From positions 62,001 through 126,000 of the forward strand of contig JAOPGA020000950.1 in NCBI GenBank assembly GCA_026419775.2: DNA of 64,000 nucleotides, given 5' to 3'. Each line of letters starts with the position of its first letter. The stretch's first letter is position 1. The notes under the pieces were generated by a model, which was not told where the DNA came from, did no database searches, and saw only the letters and a program-made list of their open reading frames with translations. Of this stretch, positions 51,027 through 62,001 are shown piece by piece. The translations under genes were made by a program, and so were the position numbers. The DNA comes from Acrasis kona (lineage: Eukaryota > Heterolobosea > Eutetramitea > Acrasida > Acrasidae).

Positions 51027-53785
51027 ATGATAGTGAAGGTATTGCTTCTGCTTTGCGCAATATATACTGCACTCGCAGATCCTGTTTATCAGCTACGTAA
51101 CCTTGTTAGAACTGATGTAGGCTACACCGGAGACTTGCACCTTGAAAGTGGAAGGTAAGTAGCACTCAACAGCAATTAGCTATAACAAATCTTCAGCTCA
51201 GGACCATACGGAAGAGACATCAAGAACCTCAAATTTGAGTTGACATTAGAGACGGACACAAGATTAAGAATGAGAATTGTCGACCGCGACTCAAAGAGGT
51301 GGGAAGTGCCAAATGTTGTAAGAACAGGCCGTCCAACCTCCGCACCAAAGAATGTAAGTATATGTTTTTACCCTGCATTGCTAAATCTCTCAGCCCAAGT
51401 ACACAGTCGACTTCAGAGCAAAGCCATTTGGTTTTGAAGTCAAAAGATTCCCATCAAGAGAGGTCATTTTCTCAACCCTAAACACACCTTTTGTTTACTC
51501 TGACCAATTCATTACAATCGGTACCACATTCCCCAAAGCACAACCCCATCTATATGGTTTCGGAGAACGTGCTGCCCCCCTCCGTCTAGAGACAGATGAC
51601 AGTCGCTACACAATGTTCAACTTGGACAACACCAACACATACAAAGAGAATCTTTACGGTTCACACCCATTCTTTATGGAATTTAGAAACCACTCCGCTT
51701 ATGGTGTATTCTTACTAAATTCAAACGCTCAGGATGTCATAATCAAAGATACTCCAAGACCCACCCTCAACTTGATAGTAAGTAGAAATCATCTTTGTCA
51801 CCGTAACATTTCATCAGACCATCGGAGGCGTCATTGATTTATTCTTCTTCTTGGGACCACAACCCTCAGATGTCATCCAACAATATCATCAAGTAATCGG
51901 CACTCCATTCCTACCTCCATTCTGGAGTCTTGGGTGGCATCAATGCCGTTACGGATACAAGTCGCTTGCCGAACTCCAAACCGTCGTCAACAAGTACAAG
52001 GAAAATGAATTACCTTTGGACACCATATGGTCCGACATTGACTACATGCAAGTAAGTAAACAAAAAAAAACACTTCACTAAAAACAAAAGGACTACAAGG
52101 ATTTCACTTGGGATAAAACTCGCTACCCTCAAGATCAAGTCAAATCATTCGTCGACACGTTACACAAAAACAACCAACAATACATGGTCATTGTTGATCC
52201 GGGAATTCACGCGGAGAATGGATACGCACCATACGAAGATGGAATCGCTCAAGATGTTTTCATCAAGAAAGCAGACAACAAGACCATCGCAATCAACAAA
52301 GTATGGCCCGGATACTGCGCATTCCCCGACTTTACACATCCCAACACTGAAAAATACTGGGATGGTCTGGTCGGAGATTTCCTAAACGACGTCCCCATCG
52401 ATGGATTATGGCTCGATATGAACGAACAAGCATGTTTCTGCGAAGGAGAAGGTCCGTGTCCACCAGAACCATTAACACCAGACGACAGCCCGTCTTACAT
52501 TTACAACTTTACGATCACTCCGAAGAGAGATCCGTTACCTGGTTTCGACGCAATGTACCCTCCTTACACGCCTGGATCTCAATACAACCGTACTTTGTCG
52601 TCCAAATCACTTCGCCCTGATACCTTGACTCACTTGGGTCTTCAATACGACGTTCACAACTTGTACGGTCTGTATCAAATCAACTCCACGGCGAGGAGTT
52701 TACAAAAGTATAGAGATCAGAAACGCGCGATGATTCTGACGAGAGGTAACTTTGTAGGTATGGGATCGATGGCTGCTCATTGGACAGGCGACAATTGGTC
52801 TTCTTGGCTCTACTTGCGTTTGAGCATTTCTGGTATTTTGAACATGCAATTGTTCGGCATTCAATTCGTTGGTTCCGATATTTGTGGTTTCTTGAACGAT
52901 ACTACCTACGAATTGTGCTCGAGATGGACCCAAGTGGGTTCTTTGTATCCATTTAGTCGTAATCATAATGGCCTTAATCAAAGGGCACAAGAGCCATATG
53001 TATTTGGTGGCGAATTCACTGCCATGGCTAGAACTCACTTGAATCTTCGTTATTCTCTCTTGTTTTACATGTATACTCAGTTCTTTATGGGTAGCATCAA
53101 TCAAGGTACCGTCTGGAGACCTTTGTTTGTTGAATTCCCTCAAGATGACGAAGCAAATACTGCTCATAACGATGCTCAGTTCTTGGTCGGTCCTTCCTTG
53201 TTGTGTAGTCCCGTGTTGACTCAGGGCCATACCTCCGTCAAAGCCTACTTCCCAGGTACCGATGGATGGTATGACTATTACACTGGTCAATTCGTATCCA
53301 GAGGTAGACAAACTCTGGTCTTGAATGCTCCTTGGGACTTTTTGCCTCTTCATGTCCGTGGTGGTAGAGTTATTGTAAAGAACACGCCTGCCTTGACCTC
53401 TGCCGAGACTAGAAAGAAACCCATCTCATTGTTGGTTGCCATCAACTCTTCGGGTGCAAAGGGTGGTTTGTACTTGGACGACGGCGAATCGCTGGAAACC
53501 ATCGAGAACAACAAGTACACATTCGTGTCGTACAAGGCGGAAGTACTCAAGGGACGCAACCACGTAAGATTGTTGAATAACGTTCAGAATCCGAGTGGTT
53601 ATGTTGAATCACAAGATATTTTAATTAACGAAATTGTCTTTTATGGAATTGTTGGGCATAGTTGTAGAGTCGAACAAAAGGGAGAACTCTTGCCATTCCA
53701 TATTGGGGCTAACAATGTTTTGACTGTTTCCGTGAGAGTAGGAGTTCAAAAGAGTTTGGACATCACCGTATTGTGCGTTGAGTGA
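51027..53785 (+). CDS. GH31 alpha-glucosidase (lysosomal/secreted)
   Basis: Five exons (51027-51154, 51197-51353, 51394-51777, 51818-52051, 52091-53785; introns 39-42 nt) encode 865 aa. A signal peptide (IVKVLLLLCAIYTALA) leads to the N-terminal beta-sandwich (FGERAAPLRLETDDS). The (beta/alpha)8 core begins with FWSLGWHQCRYGY. The catalytic nucleophile is in DGLWLDMNE (~residue 408) and the acid/base in HWTGDN (~530). HVRGGRVIVKNTPA and the C-terminal sheets follow. It releases glucose from the non-reducing ends of maltose, glycogen or starch. Relatives include acid alpha-glucosidase and sucrase-isomaltase. The 42-nt spacing of introns shows how uniform local introns are. Confidence 0.94.
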
Positions 53786-53894
53786 ATCCATAAAAACTTA
53801 AAATAAATCACTTCTTTTATTGGTTATCTTGGTAGTTGTCACTTGTCAGTCATATTAGGATTGGTCCTTCACTTTTCAAACAATACATTCACAG

Positions 53895-55580
53895 ATGGTG
53901 AATACTTCTGCTAGTGCAAAGAATTCGTCTGCGAGAAGGAGAAAGAAGGAATTAGGGTTTGAAGACATACAACAGTACTTTGATGCGCCTATAAAAGAGG
54001 CATCTGATGCGTTGGGGGTTTCTTTGACCCAACTGAAAAGAGTATGCAGGGAATGCAACATCCCAAGGTGGCCTTTTCGCAAGGTATAGTTGTGAGCCTG
54101 TGTATATAATAACGACTTCTCTCTGTAGCTACAAAGTATTCAAAATAAAATCCAAGAGCTCAAAGATGGAATGGATCCTACTGATGAGTTAACAATTGAC
54201 AGAGTGAAGGATAAAATAAAGAGTCTAGAGAATGAAATCGTCTTCATTAAGTCACATCCCCGAAGCATTGTACCAAAAGAGAAAAAGAGGAGCTCCATTG
54301 AGAAGAAGAAGAGATGGTCTCTGCCCTCGGCTGACGCGCTGTCTTCCTTAGAGAACAACACGGCAAGGAACTGGACAATTGGGGATGAAGAAGACGATGA
54401 AGATGAGGATGAAGATATGGATGAAGATATGATACAAGAAAAAATTGCCAATAGGTTCCAGGGACTTTTAGGAAGTAGTAATGACGTCCCTGAGCAGGCT
54501 CAAGACACTCGACACCAAGAAATTAACACCCAACCACATCGTGAACAAGCATCCACTAGTCCGACTAGGATTGGTCCTCCGCAATTGACTTCTTTGGTGA
54601 TGCCAACCCTGGAGGCTAGACAAAAAAGACTTTCATTAAACCCTCATGTACTCAGGGATTTATCAGAGAGGGCCCACGTACCAGTTACTCCCACACATCA
54701 TTTCGACCCATACCGTCAAGACCAACAACCAAACTCTATAAGCAACCTAAGCTCAACCATTAAGAGTTCTAACACACCCGTGAGGTCTTCCTCTGGTGTT
54801 GCAGGGTTCTATCCTCCTCCATGTGCTAGACACTCAAGACAAAATACAATTACTTCAGACACAACCCCACACCTACGATCCTGGTCGTCAACAAGTAACA
54901 CATCAAGTCTTTCGCCAGTTCAAATAGTCCCTACCAACTTTTCTCCTCCTAAATTAATACAGACCACCGCCCCGACACCAGTTATGATAAACAAACGAAA
55001 TTCTGGACAACCATTCACTTTGAGTCAAGAAATTAATTACAAACACCATTTGAACCACCAACAGCAATACAATAACAATGTCAATGATATTCAGGAACCT
55101 TACAAGCCTCCTCAAATATTCTTGCCTTACACTCAAGACCAAAACATTACCAGGCTACCCTCATTTTCACACATGATTGGACAAGACGGGACTACCAACA
55201 CATACGAATCATTACCAAACGAAATGAACCAACCTTATAAAAGAATCAACTCCATGCCTGCAGTTACCTCGCTCCCAAAATTCGACGAACTACAAAAGGA
55301 CATTAATAATTATCAAAATAGCATGAGAAAACACTCGCCTCAATACATGCCGAGAATGGATTTAAACCACTCCCCAATACACCAACAACAACCAGACCCA
55401 TTCCTCACCCGTCAATCGGTCACCTCCACATCCAACGCACCTCCAGTGTACACACCACCACAATCTCCAAACTATCAAGAAGAAAGGAAATTGAGTTTTG
55501 TAGAAAAAATTTTTAGAAAACAAATCCCATTCTTTAAAAAGAGGTCAGCATCGCCTTCGCCCAACAACAAAGTTTTGTAA
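53895..55580 (+). CDS. RWP-RK transcription factor
   Basis: Two exons, 53895-54083 and 54129-55580 (45-nt intron), encode 546 aa. Residues ~18-63 form the RWP-RK DNA-binding helix-turn-helix: LGFEDIQQYFDAPIKEASDA, LGVSLTQLKRVCRECNIPRW then PFRK, ending with the signature RWPFRKL. The intron splits exactly behind the RWPFRK. A helix LQSIQNKIQELKDG may add a dimer contact. The remainder is disordered, with Q/N/S/P-rich sequence and an acidic run DEEDDEDEDEDMDED. RWP-RK proteins control nitrogen or gamete programmes in plants and are also found in slime moulds; the target here is unknown. Confidence 0.88.
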
Positions 55581-56392
55581 AAAAGTATTTTTTAAAGTAA
55601 CATATTGTAATGTAATACTATCTTCTTGAGTTGACTTTCCACATCGCCCGGGTGGGAGAGGATATTTGAAGTGGGATTTTTATTAGTACATCAATTCACA
55701 TTACAATAGGGACGGTCTTATTATTTCTCCTGATAAATCTCGTATTTTGAATGTCCTGTAATTGAACCTATAGCAATCACTATTAGTTTACAACTTGATG
55801 ATACAATCGTCAAGCTCGGCGTATCGCAAATCATATCACATTGGCAGTAGATAGTCGAAGTACATTTTGTATGCATATCCTGTCAGTTATCATGTCGCTC
55901 ACCGTACTGTTACATATTCCTCGCCTTATCAAACTGGATATAGTTGTTCGTGTTGGATAACATATCTGATCCCCTGTATTGTTGTAATCACATTTCACCC
56001 TGGTACCTAAAATCCGTTACCTTGACCGGGTGGTGAGTGGGAGCTTGCATAGTGCTTGTACTTGAAGTAGTGTTTGTTTTTAACGTTTGTTATTCAACGT
56101 TAATTAAAAACCTTGTCACTTCTATCTGTCATGTGACTCGGTACATCCACCTGCAATCCTGCACCTGCACAAGAATCGCTTCCAGCAACGGTGAGACAAC
56201 AACCAATATCACGTGTGGACATTTCAGTTTAACAAAATTCGCAAGTGGTCTGGATAGAATGCTTCTCCGATGTTGTTCAAATCAAGGACAATGCTAATAA
56301 AATAAAAATATTACATTTCATAAAAAAGAAGTATATATTTGAGGTTCGTCAAGTACCACTCAGTAATCTTAATCTCCTCGTCAGTTCTTTTG
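55581..56392. other. 812-bp intergenic region with a repeat copy
   Basis: Lies between two convergent genes. No frame has convincing protein composition. 56254-56288 repeats the two blocks found at 15462-15512, here without the 16-base insertion. In this copy the frame WIECFSDVVQIKDNANK is open and looks protein-like, as if left over from a gene. Confidence 0.5.
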
Positions 56393-59069
56393 TTATTCAT
56401 TATACGTTTTATTCCAACTTTGCTGCACAGCACCTCCACTCTGAGATCCACCACCTACTACAATAACATGTTGAGTACTTTTGTGTGACTTACCATTGTT
56501 TTGTTGCACTACTTTAAACGTATTTATTACATCTTCTAATTTAATTCTTTCTAATAATGTCATGCATATGAAAGATTCGTCGTACATACTTGCGCCAGGT
56601 TCGTCTGAAATACAAGAGTCACTTTCAATGCTATTATAGGGAAGAATGATATCTTCAACAGCCTGATCGTAAAGCTTATTTTGCGGTTCTTTTTTTTGCA
56701 CAGAGGCACTTTTCAAAACATAGTAATTAGGTTCTCCGAGGAAGTTTTCAAGCCCTTTTTGAAACAACACCACAACTTCGATCGGGCGCGATTTGCCCCA
56801 CGCTTCACTTGAAAGTTGAAAAGTCATTTGATCTTCAGCAAAATCAATCATTTTAAAAGTGCAGCTTTTTTCCCAATTTATCGAGGCGCTCTCTTGTTCT
56901 AATAAGGTCTTTCCGATGTTCTTTGCCACGAACAAAAACAAAATAGGTGTTTCTTGGCTACAATGAACGACGATCTTGTGAATTTCATTAAAAATGATCT
57001 TGTGTGTAAGTGCTTCTTTGCGGTTTTTATCTTGCACAAAGATGAATCCGCGTTGATCCCAGATTTTATATTTATACATTTTATTATTACTCTTAATCTC
57101 TTGCGTGAATTCCACGTTAACATCTGTTCTTTTGCAACAAATAACTTTGTCACCTATTATAGATGTATCAGTGCTCGTCTCTGCAAGTTGGGTGCCTGGA
57201 TTTGTAAAACCAAAATATTGAAGCAAGCCCCAGTGTTTGATAGGGAATGTTCTTCTTCTCCATGCGTCCGAATCTGGGTTGCTAATTTCCTGCAACAATT
57301 CATTCGCTTCTTGCTCTGCGTTTGTTGTTGTTGATGGAATCGTGATTGAAAATCCTTCTTCTACTTTTAGTGGAACGTGTTTCCATGATGTTGATCTGAG
57401 AAAATCAAAGATGAATCCAAAACTTGGGCTTTGAATTTCTTTAGATGATATCAACCTTCGATAGATCGCTTTGTATGACATTCGTTCGAGAATCTTTCCT
57501 TTGCTCAGTTCCATAGAGTCTTTGAGCAAACTGGGAGCAATATCGGTATTGTAATTGGTGATTCTATTCTGGATCAGTTGCATGCTGTATCCGGGTGCCA
57601 CGACGTATGCATATTCTTGATTGGGTTCATGTTTTATATACAGTCCTACCAGAGATATCAATTCGATGATATCGATCGTTTTACTCTTCCTGTTGCAATA
57701 AGCGTCCAAACCCTTATGATAAAAGTTACGATTGAACCCGATGGGTATGCTATAGATTGCAAATGTCAAAAGGAGAACGTAAGAGGCATATAGTTCGTTG
57801 GTTATTTCTGATTTGTGATGCAAAAGTGGCATGATTCTCTCCTTGTTGATTGCATACTTGTACACTTCGTCTAATAATTCATCTACCTCTTCTTCAGTGC
57901 TAGCTCTATATTTGTTTTTCAAAAAAAGCCTGACAGTGTTGACGATCAACGGCACCCCGCTAGATAAGTAGAGCACCCTATTATAGGCGTACTCGTGATG
58001 CTGTTTTGGTACGATTTTTTGAACGTCCTCGCTAATCTTGTCCACCACTTGTTCTCGAGTGAACACAGGAAACAAGACTAAAACCACATCTTCTGATGGT
58101 GACGCAATACCGATGCGCTTCTTTCCCAAAGAATGTGCTGTAACAGACCTGCCACTGCAATACACGTATACACCTGGCGCGAACATCAAACCAATACTAA
58201 CGGCCCACAATGCCCAAATGGCTGTTGCTTCATTGATAACATCATCACATCTGTATGGAATATAATCAATTTCGTCAAGGTGAATGAAGACTGGGTTTTT
58301 TGTGCTCTCTCTTAGAAATCGACCGAACAGACAAACTCTCACGTCTGAACAGTTGGTGTTAATGTCAATTCTTATAAGGACTTACAGAATTGATGTTCCG
58401 AATGTCCGTGGTCCCCCTCTTTCTGCTGTCCGATAAACTCTTCATAATCTTTTTTTTTCAAACCCATCTGCGTCAGAACGATGTTTGAAACCAATTGAAA
58501 CACCAATTCAAGAGCGTTATGCATGCCTTCCTCTCTTAAAATGGCTGGCGATGGTGATGACGGGGCACCTGTGGCAGGCTTAAAGGTGCATCTGCGCACT
58601 ACCACATTCATGAGGTTGAGTCCGTCAATAATTTTCTTAAAGTCGTCATTTTTTGAATGATTCTGTTTAATAATGTCGGCAAACTTCAATCCAAATCTAT
58701 GGTAAGTTTCCGTCGACTTCAAGACTTACTCTGTTTTCCCCGATCCGTACATTTGTCCTGCAATAACAAACTTCATTTGTCGGATTATTGTCTCAGAAAT
58801 TCCTTCATTTGCCAACACCGAATTGTTCTGATAAGCATAAAGAATCTGCTTCAGACAGTGTATTGGAGTGAAATAGCCATCCATTGGTTCTGTACCTCCC
58901 TTTAGTAACTTAATAAATTTATTAAGTTAATAAAGCAACTGAGAAATTCAGAGTCAACGTATCGCATAACCATGCTTGATTTTCCGCAACCTTGGTCTCC
59001 TACAACAAGAATTTTGCAAAGTTGGTCACAACCCCACGGTGAATTGTCATAATCCCACGAGATATTCAT
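56393..59069 (-). CDS. P-loop NTPase with a second, Rab-like P-loop at its N-terminus
   Basis: Four exons on the minus strand (59069-58959, 58908-58730, 58696-58386, 58344-56393; introns 50, 33 and 41 nt) join in phase to 850 aa. Residues ~18-33 read ILVVGDQGCGKSSMVMRY, the G1 box of a Rab/Ras GTPase, but the rest of a GTPase is missing. A second Walker A, AGQMYGSGKTEFG, is at ~88-99 and its Walker B, VFIHLDEID, at ~224. The following SGRSVTAHSLGKKRIGIA block, arginine-rich, fits a STAND/Crinkler-type NTPase core. The C-terminal ~550 residues have no recognised domain; PIGFNRNFYHKG and KTLLEQESASINWEK are typical stretches. The tail is glycine-rich. The first exon depends on a weak GTTGAC donor. 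Confidence 0.65.
58906..58929. repeat. 24-bp perfect palindrome inside a predicted intron
   Basis: Positions 58906-58929 read the same on both strands (TAACTTAATAAA and its complement). On the coding (minus) strand it covers the 3' end of the proposed intron and its AG acceptor. It could fold into a 12-bp hairpin at the splice site. Confidence 0.85.
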
Positions 59070-59206
59070 TATGTCGTTTGTATTTTATTTGATTGAGCTC
59101 ACATATCTGATTTTGTTGTTAAATGGAAGAAACCTGTAGGCTTTCTATCTAACAGGTACTGAAGAATGTAGAGAAATATTTCTAGTAGTGATTGGCTAAT
59201 TTATTT

Positions 59207-60900
59207 TTAAAAAGTAACATATTGTAAAACACTATCTTCTTGAGTTGAGTTGTTCTTTCCCAAAGGATCAAGTATGTCCACATTGTTCTTCTTCATGTAC
59301 CCATAGCAATAGAATAATTCAATAATCGGAAGTCCGGCGCTGAATCCCAACCACATGATCATATTTCCTAATCTCGTTCCCTTAAACCTCTCAACAGCAT
59401 ACAGGAATGGGATCTGCAAGACAATCAACCCAAAGAACCAAGGCCTAAAAGTGACAAATGCTATGCATAACAAATATTCGTGGAGAATGGCGGTAGTAAC
59501 GTAAGTGCTAATAGCAGCCAACTTCTTGTTGAAGAGAGGAACTTGTCTCATGCTTTCCATGTATACATGCCTGCACATCCATTTGTACACTGCACGATTC
59601 CACAGTTTCCAAAATTCTGTCATTGTTGTTGAATCCCACCACTCCAAATAGAACTCTCTGTCGGCAAACCTACTGACTTCTGCGACCGCATTCAACAGGC
59701 AATGGAAGATACCATAGAAGGCAAGCATCCAAAGTAACATTGTAGGGACTGCCAAATAGAATACATGTTCCAAAACATTGTAGGAAAGACTCTCCATGGT
59801 AGGAATCATCAATTTTTGCACTAAACGGTTACAATTGACCACCAGTGAGATGTAAACTTACTTGACACGTAAATGATGAGACAACAGATGAGGAACCCCA
59901 ACAGCTGCTTGATCATTTCAAACCATTGGATTCGTTCAGTTCTAGGGAAGTTTGGTTCGTACACAAGCGTAGGAGACATTACAAAGTTGATGTAGTCGAG
60001 GGTTAGATGAATCACTGATTTTGTAACGCTCTGCTTTGCAATGTTAGAGAAGCGATCCTTCACGACATGAATGTTATCATTTGAGTGGAAATGTTTTCTC
60101 ATGTACCTATTAGTAATAAAGTAAGAATGCATCTTCATGCTCATTACAAAAGTTTGTGCACAAGTAGCACCTCTACACACTATGTTTGTTAAAAAAAATG
60201 TTAAGAAGAGCGAAACGTACGTGGACTCATGTTTAAGTGTGTTGCAAACCAGCTAGAGAAGAACCACACACAAAATTGTGCGACGACATAGGAGCAACAT
60301 AAAATGATGTCGGTTACAACGTCCTTCTTTGTTGTCTTTTTGTTTATTTCTGTTTGCTTAATGTCAATGTTGATCAACATGAACGTTTCCAGGATGATGC
60401 TCATGATGGCACATCCAGCAATAACACACCCTGATAAAACTAGCATTGCGGGAAATCCAGATAAAAGAGCCTCCGCTAGGGTGAGATCCAAAAAACTACC
60501 AGTCCTCTTGTAATCAGTTACCATCTGAACGAGTAACCAAGCTACAAGAAGCATGCTAATCAAACTAAAAACAGTTAGTAAAAAGTGTTAAATATTGGTC
60601 AAACTTTAGAATTCCATGATGCCTACGATCAGATAATGGAGATGGACGTTCGACAAATGGATGCGGAAACGATCCAATTCTGCCCTTGATTTCTCCATCC
60701 TCCCTCCTTTGCTTAGGTGTTGCAACCTTCAGTTTTGGTGATGCAACTTTTGGCGAAGTAGTTCTGGTGGGTGTTTGAAGAGCGGGCTTATCTGTGAATA
60801 TTGGCTCGACGTTCTGTTCCTCTATCGTTGCAACTTTTGCTGCTGTGTTGATGGGACTATCTGGTGCGTGCTTCTTTAATCCCTTCCTCTTCTTTGCCAT
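59207..60900 (-). CDS. DGAT1: MBOAT acyltransferase, DGAT1/SOAT type
   Basis: Four exons on the minus strand (60900-60605, 60564-60221, 60179-59862, 59820-59207; introns 40, 41 and 41 nt) give 523 aa. A disordered K/P-rich head (MAKKRKGLKKHAPDSP) precedes about nine membrane helices. HGILNLISMLLVAWLLVQMV matches the RGILNW start of DGAT1. The catalytic motifs are FYLEWWDS (FYxDWWN) and the His in VTTAILHEYLLCIAF. SPTLVYEPNFPRTERIQW is the conserved SPTLxYQxxYPR acyl-CoA/lipid-site block. It makes triacylglycerol or sterol esters from acyl-CoA; the WW motif and N-terminal block favour DGAT1. Confidence 0.9.
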
Positions 60901-60992
60901 GATTTTGATTTGTAAAAAAGTAGATGGTACAAAAATAGACTTTAATAAAACATTACATAACAGACGCAATTAAACATCTCTTAAGATTCTAA

Positions 60993-61856
60993 TTATTCTT
61001 CATCCTCATCTGGAACGAAGTCTGATTCTTTAAGGGTGGCCAAGAACTCTGATAATTTGAGTTCCTTTACTTGCTTATCATCGCAGATGTATACCTTGAA
61101 GTCGCTGTGATCAAACAATTCGTCCTCAGGGTGTTGTTTGCAAAGCAGGTATTGTTCTTCGTCTTCTTTGAATACTTCTCCTATGAAGACGTAGTCGGGG
61201 TTCTCCTTTGTGAAAGTGATTGCCTCTAGGTCCTCCTTTGGTAGAGCGAATAAGGAGAAACTGAAGGGGCCGACTGTGTGCTTGCTCTCGAAGTATTTAA
61301 CTTGCTTAGTTGTGTTGGTGAAGTTGTTGATCGGCTCTGGTAGGAAGTACTTGTTTTGGTGGTACCTTTCGCGATTTTTTAAGGGTTGATAAGTGAATCC
61401 CAATCTCTCGAGTTGTTTGATAACCTTTGATGATAAGTCTTTTTTTGGTGCTTGTTTTTCCTCTTCTTCCTCTTCTTCCTGTTCCTGTTCCTGTTCCTGT
61501 TCCTCCTCCATGGCGTTCTCCTTTTCTTGTTGTGTGGGTTTGATGGTTAACTTCTTCTTCGTTCTAGTAGAGGTGTTTGGGGCGGATTTGATGTTTAACT
61601 TGGACATTCTAAACTCGACTTCGTTTCTCTTTTCTAAGAGGTTGTTGGATTTTGAGGGCTTCTCTCTAAGTGGCATGGCTTCTAACTCTGTGTTTTTGTC
61701 GCCAATTTCCTTGTAGTTCACGTTGCTGCGAGTACGAGTGCCTGCTACAATGTTCTTCTCCTCAACATTACCACCGTACGCAACACGCTTGCTTCTATCG
61801 ATTGGCTTGCTAACCCATTCGGTCTTCTTGACAACTTTTTGAGTGGTGGTGGACAT
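60993..61856 (-). CDS. Acidic/basic low-complexity protein, unknown
   Basis: A 287-aa frame from MSTTTQKVVKKTEW. Residues 1-110 are basic, ~115-140 hold an E/Q repeat (EEEQEQEQEQEEEEEEE), and the C-terminal ~140 residues look folded: VIKQLERLGFTYQPLKNRER, FESKHTVGPFSFSLFALPKE, VFIGEVFKEDEEQYLLCKQH, FKVYICDDKQVKELKLSEFL. The last strands and FLATL helix resemble a SUKH/Knr4-like domain, but this is weak. It ends in an acidic FVPDEDEE. Start chosen at the first ATG. Confidence 0.5.
   Translation of the reverse strand: MSTTTQKVVKKTEWVSKPIDRSKRVAYGGNVEEKNIVAGTRTRSNVNYKEIGDKNTELEAMPLREKPSKSNNLLEKRNEVEFRMSKLNIKSAPNTSTRTKKKLTIKPTQQEKENAMEEEQEQEQEQEEEEEEEKQAPKKDLSSKVIKQLERLGFTYQPLKNRERYHQNKYFLPEPINNFTNTTKQVKYFESKHTVGPFSFSLFALPKEDLEAITFTKENPDYVFIGEVFKEDEEQYLLCKQHPEDELFDHSDFKVYICDDKQVKELKLSEFLATLKESDFVPDEDEE
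61460..61510. repeat. Imperfect hexamer microsatellite coding E/Q tract
   Basis: On the plus strand TTCCTC units give way to four tandem CCTGTT units (about 61479-61503). They encode Glu-Gln pairs on the minus strand and may vary in length between strains. Confidence 0.7.
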
Positions 61857-62001
61857 TTCTGTTTTTCTGAATTTTTGTTGAATAATTGGTGTGGTTGACA
61901 CCTATTTAACTGCCTTATTTCGCGCCATAACGGTCATTTCTTAGTCCGCCGAAATTTTCAACGATTGACTTTTAATTACAAAGAACTACACGAACTTCAA
62001 A

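Noticed and set aside
52700-53353. 217-aa minus-strand frame
   Set aside because: Antisense to the GH31 core, which has complete catalytic motifs; codon bias there makes long opposite frames likely.
56037-56297. 86-aa plus-strand frame in the 55.6-56.4 kb gap
   Set aside because: Cys/Thr-rich with no domain, and it ends in the shared repeat block; not supported as a gene.
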